Shown here piece after piece: positions 1-5,835 of a stretch of 9,552 bases of DNA (position 1 is the stretch's first letter; each line of letters begins with the position of its first letter). A program made the translations under genes and the position numbers. The notes below the pieces were generated by a model. That model was not told the origin of the DNA. It was given only the letters and a program-made list of their open reading frames with translations, and ran no database searches. Origin of the DNA: Oscillospiraceae bacterium (GTDB lineage Bacteria; Bacillota_A; Clostridia; Oscillospirales; Ruminococcaceae). The stretch lies in NCBI GenBank assembly GCA_018109965.1, contig JAGBFE010000225.1, positions 1 to 9,552 of the forward strand, in the 5' to 3' direction.

Positions 1-204
1 AGTATATTTTTGCAGAAATATGTCAGATTGAGTATAAAAAAACCGATATTTGTGGCTGATTTTGCAGATATGTATTCCCACAGCACCTATTTTTATTGTA
101 AAATAGTGGCAAGCCCAGGTATAATACTGTCAGCAGGATGGTATTTGTTTAAAATTTATAAAAATCTTGATAAACAGAACAACAAACCTTTAAAGGAGAA
201 ATAA
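1..204 (+). CDS. 3' end of a DUF2953-type protein (partial)
   Basis: The frame is open from the first base and stops at TAA 202-204, so the window holds the last 67 codons of a gene that begins upstream. The visible tail is basic and aromatic. It has a moderately hydrophobic stretch (CKIVASPGIILSAGWYLFKI) followed by a polar, lysine-rich end (NNKPLKEK). I do not recognise a catalytic motif. In many clostridial genomes the gene just before gerW/ytfJ encodes a DUF2953 protein, often after scpA and scpB, and a basic amphipathic C-terminus fits that family; this assignment is inferred from neighbourhood rather than from a diagnostic motif. A TTG at 10-12 could be read as a start but is almost certainly internal. 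The gene ends only 3 nt before gerW, and its last codons contain the gerW ribosome-binding site. Confidence 0.6.
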   Translation, partial: SIFLQKYVRLSIKKPIFVADFADMYSHSTYFYCKIVASPGIILSAGWYLFKIYKNLDKQNNKPLKEK

Positions 205-207
205 ATT

Positions 208-672
208 ATGGCAGAAAAACCGGTACAGGAGCTTATGGCTTCTGCTCTTGAAAAAATGCGAGACCTTGTGGACTCCAACACAGTTATAGGCAGCCCTATC
301 TACACACAGGACGGCACAACAATTCTGCCTGTATCCAAAATTTCTTTTGGCTTTGTTTCGGGCGGCACAGATTTTGCCAACAAAACACAGAAGGACCTGT
401 TTGGCGGTGCAGCATCATCGGGGGCATCCATTACACCTGTTGGCTTCCTTGTTATCAAGGACGGCAGCGTAAAACTGATGCAGCTGGCAGAAGGCGGTGC
501 AACACTTGACCGTCTTATCAATATGATGCCGGAACTGCTTGACCGTGTGGAAGGTTTTGTGGCAGGCAAAATGTCCAGAAAGACAAAAACATCAACCGAG
601 TATGCACAGCCGGTTGAAACTGTTGATGATATAGTTGCCGACACAGTTATAATTGAAGAAACAAAAGAATAA
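208..672 (+). CDS. gerW: GerW family sporulation protein (YtfJ)
   Basis: This 154-residue protein belongs to the GerW/YtfJ family, known in Bacillus as a sporulation protein needed for normal germination. Its biochemical role is not settled. Seen here: an N-terminal helix (residues 5-20), then the family core with VIGSPI (26-31), DGTTILPVSKISFGFVSGG (35-53), a glycine/alanine-rich segment GGAASSGASITPVGFLV (66-82) and the conserved ending LDRLINMMPELLDRV (100-114). The acidic tail after about residue 125 is variable. The ATG at 208 is preceded by AAAGGAG (192-198) at good spacing, 3 nt after the upstream gene's stop, so co-transcription is likely. No transmembrane segment is visible. Its presence is the best evidence that the organism belongs to a spore-forming lineage. 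Confidence 0.95.
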   Translation: MAEKPVQELMASALEKMRDLVDSNTVIGSPIYTQDGTTILPVSKISFGFVSGGTDFANKTQKDLFGGAASSGASITPVGFLVIKDGSVKLMQLAEGGATLDRLINMMPELLDRVEGFVAGKMSRKTKTSTEYAQPVETVDDIVADTVIIEETKE

Positions 673-677
673 ACACG

Positions 678-818
678 GTGAGAAAGAAATATATAGTTAT
701 TTCGGATGATACACCAATAGAAACGGATGTTATTGAACTTACAGAAGAACAGGAAAAAGAAATTGAAACTTTAATCAATAACACAATTAGTGAAAACACA
801 AATGACATAAATATATAA
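678..818 (+). CDS. Small acidic hypothetical protein, 46 aa
   Basis: A GTG-initiated small ORF fills the gap between gerW and the pseudouridine synthase. It starts 5 nt after the gerW stop and ends at TAA 816-818, 11 nt before the next ATG. It begins MRKKYIVISDDTPIE and continues into a glutamate-rich, probably helical segment (LTEEQEKEIETLI, residues 21-33) with an Asn/Thr-rich tail. I recognise no domain. In favour of a real gene: it occupies the gap with operon-like spacing and has a hydrophobic strand followed by a helix. Against: it uses GTG, it is short, and only a weak purine-rich sequence (AAAAGAA, about 663-669) precedes it. Function unknown. Confidence 0.45.
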   Translation: MRKKYIVISDDTPIETDVIELTEEQEKEIETLINNTISENTNDINI

Positions 819-829
819 CGGAGACAATA

Positions 830-1597
830 ATGCGAGATACAAGAATTCAGAAAGCAATGGCAGACCAGGGCCTTTGCTCCCGCAGACAGGCAGAACAGAT
901 TATCCAGGAAGGCAGAGTAAAACTCAACGGCCGCCCTGTTCAGCTTGGTGACAAAATGGATATCAAGGCAGATATCCTTACAGTTGACGGTCAGAAGGTT
1001 GTTTTTGACCGCAAAAAAGAATATTACTACTATATGCTCAACAAACCTCGCGGATATATCACAACTTCCAGTGATGACCGCGGCAGAAAAACAGTGCTTG
1101 ACCTTATCAAAGACACACCTACACGCGTTTATCCTGTGGGCCGTCTTGACAAGGACAGCGAAGGTCTGCTTTTGTTCACAAACGACGGCAACTTTGCAAA
1201 TCAGCTTACACATCCATCCCATCAGGTGTCCAAGCTGTACCGCGTAACAGTAAGACCAACTGTTACCGAAGAACAGCTTATCGCCCTTGCAAACGGCGTG
1301 TATCTTGATGACGGCACAAAAACACTGCCTGCAATTGTGCGTGTTGTAACACAGGAGGAAAACCGTTCGGTACTGGAAATTTCCATCAAAGAGGGCAAAA
1401 ACCGTCAGGTGCGCCGTATGTGTGCTGCAGTAGGGCTTGAGGTTGCAAGACTGCGCCGCAATTCCATCGGCCCTGTAAAACTGGGTATGCTGGCACCGGG
1501 CAAATACCGCGAGCTCAAACCAAGCGAAGTCAATGCACTCAAGGCTGCAGCAAGCAAATCAAGACGTTCACAGAGACAGGCAGAAAACGAGGACTAA
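830..1597 (+). CDS. rluB: RluB-type 23S rRNA pseudouridine synthase
   Basis: This enzyme of the RsuA/RluB/RluE/RluF family isomerises a specific uridine in ribosomal RNA to pseudouridine; the family position corresponds to helix 89 of 23S rRNA for RluB. The 255 residues match the family length. An S4 RNA-binding domain covers about residues 4-50 (RIQKAMADQGLCSRRQAEQ). The catalytic domain begins at YYMLNKPRGYITT (67-79) and contains the hallmark GRLDKDSEGLLLFTNDG (104-120), where Asp107 is the catalytic aspartate. EGKNRQVRRM (188-197) and LRRNSIGP (208-215) are the other conserved blocks. The C-terminal 20 residues are basic and polar. The ATG at 830 follows CGGAGA (819-824). RsuA (16S rRNA) is the alternative, but gene context and the separate S4 domain favour RluB. 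The GAGG near its 3' end serves as the next gene's ribosome-binding site. Confidence 0.95.
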   Translation: MRDTRIQKAMADQGLCSRRQAEQIIQEGRVKLNGRPVQLGDKMDIKADILTVDGQKVVFDRKKEYYYYMLNKPRGYITTSSDDRGRKTVLDLIKDTPTRVYPVGRLDKDSEGLLLFTNDGNFANQLTHPSHQVSKLYRVTVRPTVTEEQLIALANGVYLDDGTKTLPAIVRVVTQEENRSVLEISIKEGKNRQVRRMCAAVGLEVARLRRNSIGPVKLGMLAPGKYRELKPSEVNALKAAASKSRRSQRQAENED

Positions 1598-1600
1598 ATC

Positions 1601-1960
1601 ATGGGCATGTTTACAATGAAACCAATTGAAGAGTATGATGTGATTGAACTCATCAACAACGGCCGTTTTGAAGGTGACCTTTACGGATACATCCTTTCTG
1701 ACGGCGGCGACCTGTTCGGTTACACACTGTTCAAAATTGAAGACAACACAACAACTTTGCTGGACAGCAAAACACCGGGACCAATGTATCTTGACGGAAT
1801 TATCCGTGCAAGCATTGCATACGGCGAAGCAAGGGGTGCAGAATATTTTGCATTCAACCTTGACCACGAACCGTTTGCTGAATACAAACGCATCTTTTTT
1901 GACGAACACCCTAACCATATGAAAACTTCGGTTATTTTTTCCGGTTGCAAACATGAATAA
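1601..1960 (+). CDS. Conserved hypothetical protein, 119 aa, possible GNAT-like fold
   Basis: I do not recognise this as a characterised protein. It begins 3 nt after the rluB stop, with GAGG (1589-1592) about 8 nt upstream of the ATG, so it is very likely translated with rluB. The sequence alternates strands and helices: a helix (VIELINNGRF), a strand pair (YGYILSDGGDLFGYTLFKIED, about 28-48), a strand (TTLLDSKTP) and a helix ending in a strand (LDGIIRASIAYGEARGAEYFAFNL, about 64-87). A GYxLF strand, an RA-rich helix and a following hydrophobic strand recall half of a GNAT acetyltransferase. However, the acetyl-CoA pyrophosphate loop (Q/R-x-x-G-x-G/A) is not evident, so any acyltransferase activity is doubtful. 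There is no signal peptide or membrane segment. Met3 and Met6 are possible alternative starts. Confidence 0.85.
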   Translation: MGMFTMKPIEEYDVIELINNGRFEGDLYGYILSDGGDLFGYTLFKIEDNTTTLLDSKTPGPMYLDGIIRASIAYGEARGAEYFAFNLDHEPFAEYKRIFFDEHPNHMKTSVIFSGCKHE

Positions 1961-1977
1961 AGGGTGGTAAACTGATT

Positions 1978-2265
1978 ATGTTGGATTTGTTCAAAGAACT
2001 GTTTGGTATAAAAAACAAACAGGATACAGATAATATTGAAAACGAAACAAAGGAGAGTACAAAAATGATAGTTACAAAACAGACAAATATAGGCGAAATT
2101 CTTGATGCTGATATGACAACAGGCAAATATTTTATGGAAATCGGCATGCACTGCCTTGGCTGCCCTGCATCCAGAGGCGAAAACATTGAACAGGCTTGCT
2201 GGGCTCACGGCACAAATGCTGATGAACTTGTAGCAAAACTCAATGCACACTTCGGCAACAAATAA
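1978..2265 (+). CDS. DUF1858 domain small protein with CxxC motif
   Basis: The protein carries a DUF1858 domain, a small helical domain of unknown role found alone or fused in anaerobe proteins, including a relative at the N-terminus of ScdA-type iron-sulfur repair proteins. The domain occupies residues 30-95: TNIGEILDADMTTGKYFMEIGMHC, then CLGC (Cys59 and Cys62) and a further Cys74. The cysteines could bind metal or be redox active, which is inference. Two starts are possible. ATG 1978 is preceded by AGGGTGG (1961-1967) and gives 95 aa. ATG 2065 is preceded by AAAGGAG (2049-2055) and gives 66 aa, the usual length of stand-alone family members. The extra 29 residues (MLDLFKELFGIKNKQD followed by a polar Asn/Glu-rich linker) are not part of the domain. 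The stop is 1 nt before the trmK start. Confidence 0.85.
   Translation: MLDLFKELFGIKNKQDTDNIENETKESTKMIVTKQTNIGEILDADMTTGKYFMEIGMHCLGCPASRGENIEQACWAHGTNADELVAKLNAHFGNK
2049..2055 (+). promoter_or_regulatory. Strong internal ribosome-binding site in the DUF1858 gene
   Basis: AAAGGAG lies 9 nt before an in-frame ATG (2065-2067) inside the longer DUF1858 reading frame. It is a better match to the anti-Shine-Dalgarno than the site before ATG 1978. It may mark the true start of the DUF1858 protein or an additional shorter product. Confidence 0.6.
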
Positions 2266-2266
2266 T

Positions 2267-2956
2267 ATGAAATACGAGAATATCGGCAGCCGTTTGCTAA
2301 TGGCTGCCAGTCTTGTTTGTGGCGGAAAAACCGTCTGCGATGTGGGCTGCGACCACGGCAAACTCAGCCTTTATCTTGTCAAAAGCGGCAAAGCAGAAAA
2401 AATCATCGCCACCGATATCAACAAAATGCCTTTGCAGAAAGCAATCGACCTTTTTGCAGAACACAATATCAGCGACAAGGCACAGTTTTATCTTACTGAC
2501 GGACTGCAGGGGCTCACCGAGACCGATGATATAACCCATGTGGTTATCTGCGGTCTTGGCGGTGACACCATTGCGCAGATTATTCACAATGCACCTTTTA
2601 TAAAAGAAAACGGGGTGCAGCTGGTTCTGCTGCCTGCACAAAGCGGAGACAAGGTGCGTCAGTTTCTGTACGAAAACGGTTATGCCATTACAGCTGAGCA
2701 CACTGTAGGCGAAAACAAAAAGTTTTACACTGCAATTTCGGCACAGTATACGGGCGAAACTGTACAGCATAATACATATGACTGTTATATAGGCAAAACC
2801 GAAAACTGCACAGGTGCCGATGCAAAAGGATATTTTGAAATGGTGCTTACCCGCCTTGAAAAAAAGGCAAAAGGGCTGCAGATTGACACAGGCAGCTGCC
2901 CTGAAGATATTACCGAAGCAATTGAAAAGGTTAAAAAACTGATACAAAGCAACTAA
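2267..2956 (+). CDS. trmK: tRNA (adenine22-N1)-methyltransferase TrmK
   Basis: TrmK (YqfN/COG2384) uses S-adenosylmethionine to methylate N1 of adenine 22 in the D-arm region of bacterial tRNAs. The 229-residue protein shows a class I Rossmann methyltransferase: motif I CDVGCDHGKLSLYLV (24-38), the acidic end of strand 2 at ATDIN (48-52, Asp50), LTDGLQGL (76-83), and the family-specific VVICGLGGDTI (92-102), followed by LVLLPAQSG (119-127). The C-terminal 50 residues are predicted helical and lysine-rich, as in the TrmK coiled-coil domain. ATG 2267 was chosen because the N-terminus (MKYENIGSRL) aligns with the usual family start; an upstream in-frame ATG at 2243 would overlap the DUF1858 gene. 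No strong ribosome-binding site is visible, so translation is probably coupled to the DUF1858 gene 1 nt upstream. The usual partner, a Nif3-type gene, is not next to it here. Confidence 0.93.
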   Translation: MKYENIGSRLLMAASLVCGGKTVCDVGCDHGKLSLYLVKSGKAEKIIATDINKMPLQKAIDLFAEHNISDKAQFYLTDGLQGLTETDDITHVVICGLGGDTIAQIIHNAPFIKENGVQLVLLPAQSGDKVRQFLYENGYAITAEHTVGENKKFYTAISAQYTGETVQHNTYDCYIGKTENCTGADAKGYFEMVLTRLEKKAKGLQIDTGSCPEDITEAIEKVKKLIQSN

Positions 2957-2960
2957 AAGA

Positions 2961-2993
2961 ACACTCCTGACGGTGAAAGTCAGGAGTGTTTTT
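2961..2993 (+). terminator. Intrinsic terminator after trmK
   Basis: A perfect 11-bp stem, ACACTCCTGAC (2961-2971) with GTCAGGAGTGT (2979-2989), encloses a 7-nt loop (GGTGAAA) and is followed by a run of T. The hairpin begins 4 nt after the trmK stop. It separates the housekeeping operon from the phosphate operon. A-rich sequence before the stem could make it weakly bidirectional. Confidence 0.95.
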
Positions 2994-2994
2994 G

Positions 2995-3073
2995 TTTACG
3001 CATTTTACATTTGTTTTACAAAACAAAAAATTCTTTTACTTTTTGTTTACTGCTGTGTGATTTTTGATTTTAC
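2995..3073 (+). promoter_or_regulatory. Probable Pho-box operator upstream of pstS
   Basis: Six copies of TTTAC, several extended to TTTTACA or TTTTACT, start at 2995, 3004, 3015, 3035, 3046 and 3069. The start-to-start spacings are 9, 11, 20, 11 and 23 nt, so most copies lie roughly on the same helical face. PhoB and PhoP regulators bind direct repeats with an 11-bp period, and Bacillus PhoP repeats resemble TT(A/T/C)ACA. The location before pstS and the PhoB/PhoP-type regulator encoded at 7306 support a Pho operator. Binding itself is inferred. Confidence 0.6.
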
Positions 3074-3096
3074 AAAAAAGCAATACAATAAAACCA
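3061..3096 (+). promoter_or_regulatory. Candidate pstS promoter
   Basis: TACAAT at 3084-3089 is a reasonable -10 box about 48 nt before the pstS ATG. At the -35 distance there is only a poor match (TTTTTG 3061-3066, 17-nt spacer), and the last TTTAC element (3069-3073) sits next to it. A weak -35 with adjacent activator repeats is typical of an activator-dependent Pho promoter. The transcription start, about 3095-3097, is an estimate. Confidence 0.4.
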
Positions 3097-3136
3097 TAGC
3101 GTAAAGACACACACGCACAACAAAGGAGAATAAAAA

Positions 3137-4021
3137 ATGAAAAAGATTTTTGCAGTATTACTTACAGCAGCAATGACTCTCGCTATGGCAGCATGTTCTT
3201 CTGCACCGGCAGAATCAACATCTGAAAAAAACGAAACAGCTTTCGGCGGAACAATCACAGTAATCAGCCGTGAAGACGGCAGCGGCACAAGAGGTGCTTT
3301 TGTGGAACTTACAGGCGTTGAACAGAAAAACGATGCCGGTGAAAAGGAAGATATGACAACAGTGGAAGCAATCATTGCATCCAAAACAGACGCAGTGCTT
3401 ACAAATGTTGCTGGAGATGAAATGGCAATAGGTTACATTTCAATGGGGTCAATGAACGACACTGTAAAAGCGTTAAAAGTAAATGGTGCCGAAGCAACAA
3501 CAGAAAATGTAAAAAACGGTAGTTACAGTATGGCAAGACCTTTCAACATTGCAACAAAAGCAGAAATCAGCGAAGTAACACAGGATTTTATCAGTTTTAT
3601 CCTTTCAGCACAGGGACAGCAGATTGTATCTGACAGTTACATTACAGTTGATGATGCCGCTGCACAATACACAGCATCAGGCCTTGCAGGCAAAATCACA
3701 ATCAGTGGTTCATCATCAGTTTCTCCGCTTATGGAAAAACTCGCTGAAGCTTACAAGGAACTTAACCCTGAAGTTGCAATTGAAATCAACACAACAGACT
3801 CAACAGGTGGTATGAATGATGCTGCAAATGGCGTAAGTGACATTGGTATGGCATCACGTGCACTCAAAGAAAGCGAAACTGCACAGATTACAGGCACTGC
3901 AATTGCTATGGACGGCATTGCAGTTATCGTAAACAACAACAACCCTGCAGAAAACCTCACAGTAGAACAGATTTGCTCAATCTACACAGGTGAAGTAACT
4001 GAATGGGAAGAAATTGCTTAA
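3137..4021 (+). CDS. pstS: Phosphate-binding lipoprotein PstS, circularly permuted order
   Basis: This is the extracytoplasmic phosphate receptor of the Pst ABC transporter, anchored as a lipoprotein. Residues 1-20 are a lipoprotein signal (MKKIFAVLLTAAMTLAMAAC) with Cys20 as the lipidation site; the -3 residue is Met, slightly off consensus. A polar linker runs to about 36. The segment order is unusual. The phosphate loop SREDGSGTRGAF (44-55), AIGYISMGS (97-105), ARPFNIATK (133-141) and the terminal VSDSYITV (164-171) come first; in classical PstS they form the C-terminal half. A short linker (172-185) leads to KITISGSSSVSPLMEKL (186-202), DSTGGMNDA (221-229), SDIGMASR (234-241), MDGIAVIVN (258-266) and IYTGEVTEWEEIA (282-294), which are N-terminal in classical PstS. 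All ligand regions are present, so it is probably functional. AAAGGAG (3122-3128 region) precedes the ATG well. Confidence 0.93.
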   Translation: MKKIFAVLLTAAMTLAMAACSSAPAESTSEKNETAFGGTITVISREDGSGTRGAFVELTGVEQKNDAGEKEDMTTVEAIIASKTDAVLTNVAGDEMAIGYISMGSMNDTVKALKVNGAEATTENVKNGSYSMARPFNIATKAEISEVTQDFISFILSAQGQQIVSDSYITVDDAAAQYTASGLAGKITISGSSSVSPLMEKLAEAYKELNPEVAIEINTTDSTGGMNDAANGVSDIGMASRALKESETAQITGTAIAMDGIAVIVNNNNPAENLTVEQICSIYTGEVTEWEEIA

Positions 4022-4047
4022 CTGCTTCCTCAAATAAACCTTATGTC

Positions 4048-4079
4048 AAAGGCGTGCCGATAAAAATCGACACGTTTTT
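4048..4079 (+). terminator. Attenuating terminator between pstS and pstC
   Basis: CGTG-C-CGAT (4053-4061) pairs with ATCG-A-CACG (4066-4074) around an AAAA loop, with one C/A mismatch, followed by TTTTT (4075-4079). AAAGG before the stem can extend it against the T run using two G-T pairs. A partly efficient terminator here would give more pstS transcript than pstCAB transcript, as is common for binding-protein genes. No separate promoter for pstC is obvious in the remaining 30 nt. Confidence 0.7.
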
Positions 4080-4109
4080 GGCTGTAAATATATAAAACGG
4101 GAGTTCAAT

Positions 4110-4976
4110 ATGAACTATAAGAAAAAAGAACAGGTTGCAAAATACATCTTTTTTGCATTTGCACTGTCCAGCATACTGGCAGTTGCACTTATATCAATAT
4201 TTATTTTTGCAGGAGGCTGGCCTGCAATTAAAGAGATAGGCATTATCGACTTTGTATTTGGTACAAAGTGGAAACCTACCGCAAGCACACCGTATTATGG
4301 TGTTGCCTCTATGATTGTGGGCAGTCTGCTGATTACGCTGGGTGCGGTTATAACAGGGGTGCCTGCAGGCATTTTTTCTGCAGTATTTCTGTCAAATTTC
4401 TGCCCGGACAGACTGCACAGGGTCATAAACCCTGCAGTCAATCTTCTGGCGGGTATCCCAAGCGTTATCTATGGCTTTTTTGGCATTACCATCATTGTTC
4501 CCTTTGTGAGCAATGTTTTTGGCGGCAACGGCAACAGTATACTGGCGGCAAGTATTTTGCTGGGAATTATGATTCTGCCAACAATTGTATCGGTAAGCCA
4601 GGCAGCAATACGTGCCGTGCCGTCTGCTTATTATGAGGGCGCTGTTGCTTTGGGTGCAACCAAGGAACAGGCAGTTTTCAAGGTGGTGCTGCCGGCTGCA
4701 AAAAGCGGCGTGCTTGCAGGTGTTATTTTAGGCATAGGCCGAAGTATCGGCGAAACCATGGCAGTGCAGATGGTTGCAGGCAATCAGCCGAGAATAACTT
4801 TTGATCTCACAAAAGGCATACGAACAATGACAACCAATATTGTTCTGGAAATGGCAGAAGCTGCAGATTTGCACCGTTCGGCACTTATTGCAACAGGGGC
4901 ACTGTTGTTTTTGTTTATCCTTATCATAAATATGCTGTTTTTTATACTGAAAAGGAGGATGAACAGTGAACATTGA
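4110..4976 (+). CDS. pstC: Phosphate ABC transporter permease PstC
   Basis: One of the two membrane subunits forming the phosphate channel. The 288 residues carry about six hydrophobic segments (approximately 11-34, 65-93, 110-135, 143-163, 197-219 and 257-280), with a periplasm-side loop containing GGWPAIKEIGIIDFVFG (35-51) typical of PstC. The cytoplasmic EAA loop that docks on PstB is EGAVALGATKEQAVFKVVLP (176-195). NLLAGIPSVIYGFFG (111-125) and GIGRSIGETMAV (208-219) are the conserved Pst permease motifs. The ATG at 4110 follows CGGGAG (4098-4103). It is called PstC rather than PstA because of its place after pstS and the long first extracytoplasmic loop. It overlaps pstA by 11 nt, so the two permeases are probably translationally coupled. 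Confidence 0.96.
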   Translation: MNYKKKEQVAKYIFFAFALSSILAVALISIFIFAGGWPAIKEIGIIDFVFGTKWKPTASTPYYGVASMIVGSLLITLGAVITGVPAGIFSAVFLSNFCPDRLHRVINPAVNLLAGIPSVIYGFFGITIIVPFVSNVFGGNGNSILAASILLGIMILPTIVSVSQAAIRAVPSAYYEGAVALGATKEQAVFKVVLPAAKSGVLAGVILGIGRSIGETMAVQMVAGNQPRITFDLTKGIRTMTTNIVLEMAEAADLHRSALIATGALLFLFILIINMLFFILKRRMNSEH

Positions 4977-5820
4977 TTTAAAACAGATGTTTAATACATA
5001 CAGGCGCAATCCGTTCTCATTTGTTATGAGACTTTTGCTTGTGCTGTCCATCACATTTACTGTCGGAATGCTGGCTTTTATTCTGATATATATATTGACA
5101 AAGGGAATTCCTTATCTTACTCCGGCGTTGTTCAGCTTTGAATACACAAGCGAAAATGTATCAATGATGCCAAGTATAATCACAACACTTATGCTTGTTG
5201 CAGTATCTTTGCTCATCAGTCTGCCTTTCGGCATATTTACTGCGGTTTACCTTGTGGAATATGCACCTAAAGGCAGCAAGATTGTGGAAATCATACGTCT
5301 CACTACCGAAACTTTATCGGGAATCCCATCCATTGTTTACGGTTTGTTCGGCAACATCTTTTTTGTAACAACGCTTGGGTGGAAATATTCTTTTGCGGCA
5401 GGTGTTATGACAATATCCATCATGATTCTTCCGCTTATTATGCGTACGGCAGAAGAGGCGCTTATATCGGTGCCTGATGACTGGCGGCAGGCAAGTTTTG
5501 GCCTTGGTGCAGGACGGCTGAGAACAGTTTTCAGAGTTGTGCTTCCGTCAGCTGTACCGGGAATATTGTCGGGGGTTATTCTTGCTGTAGGTCGTGTAGT
5601 GGGCGAAACTGCCGCACTTATATACACTCTTGGCACAATGGCGCAAATTCCAAATTCGTTTTTCTCGTCGGGCAGAACACTGGCATTGCATATGTGGGTA
5701 CTGTCGGGTGAAGGCTTGCACATAAATCAGGCTTATGCAACGGCGGTTGTACTTATAGTTCTGGTAGTTGGTATAAATGCAATGAGCGGATTTGTGGCAA
5801 AAAAACTCAGCAAAGTATAA
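4966..5820 (+). CDS. pstA: Phosphate ABC transporter permease PstA
   Basis: Second channel subunit, 284 residues, pairing with PstC. It starts with GTG at 4966, inside the last codons of pstC, preceded by a near-perfect AAAGGAGG (4951-4958) 7 nt upstream. That site decides the start; no better ATG lies nearby. A first membrane segment covers about 22-45, and a cluster of others spans 70-95, 120-160, 198-220 and 257-276. Conserved blocks are LPFGIFTAVYLVEYAP (86-101), TLSGIPSIVYGLFG (116-129), the EAA loop QASFGLGAGRLRTVFRVVLP (175-194) and GRVVGETAALIYT (209-221). LHMWVLSGEG (241-250) resembles the PstA-specific stretch with a His and Trp before the last membrane segment. The stop is 15 nt before pstB. 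Confidence 0.96.
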   Translation: MNIDLKQMFNTYRRNPFSFVMRLLLVLSITFTVGMLAFILIYILTKGIPYLTPALFSFEYTSENVSMMPSIITTLMLVAVSLLISLPFGIFTAVYLVEYAPKGSKIVEIIRLTTETLSGIPSIVYGLFGNIFFVTTLGWKYSFAAGVMTISIMILPLIMRTAEEALISVPDDWRQASFGLGAGRLRTVFRVVLPSAVPGILSGVILAVGRVVGETAALIYTLGTMAQIPNSFFSSGRTLALHMWVLSGEGLHINQAYATAVVLIVLVVGINAMSGFVAKKLSKV

Positions 5821-5835
5821 TACAGGAGAAAAATA

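Noticed and set aside
2243..2266. Upstream in-frame ATG as the trmK start
   Set aside because: It would overlap the DUF1858 coding end and add residues (MHTSATNN) that are not part of the TrmK family N-terminus.
3101..3105. Inverted TTTAC copy (GTAAA) downstream of the candidate -10
   Set aside because: It is a single 5-bp match in the opposite orientation at a position where activator binding is not expected; chance is sufficient.
3137..4021. PstS as a broken, fused or frameshifted gene because its motifs are out of order
   Set aside because: The frame is continuous, the signal peptide is intact, each ligand motif occurs once and the stop follows the last conserved strand. An intact permuted protein explains this better than decay.
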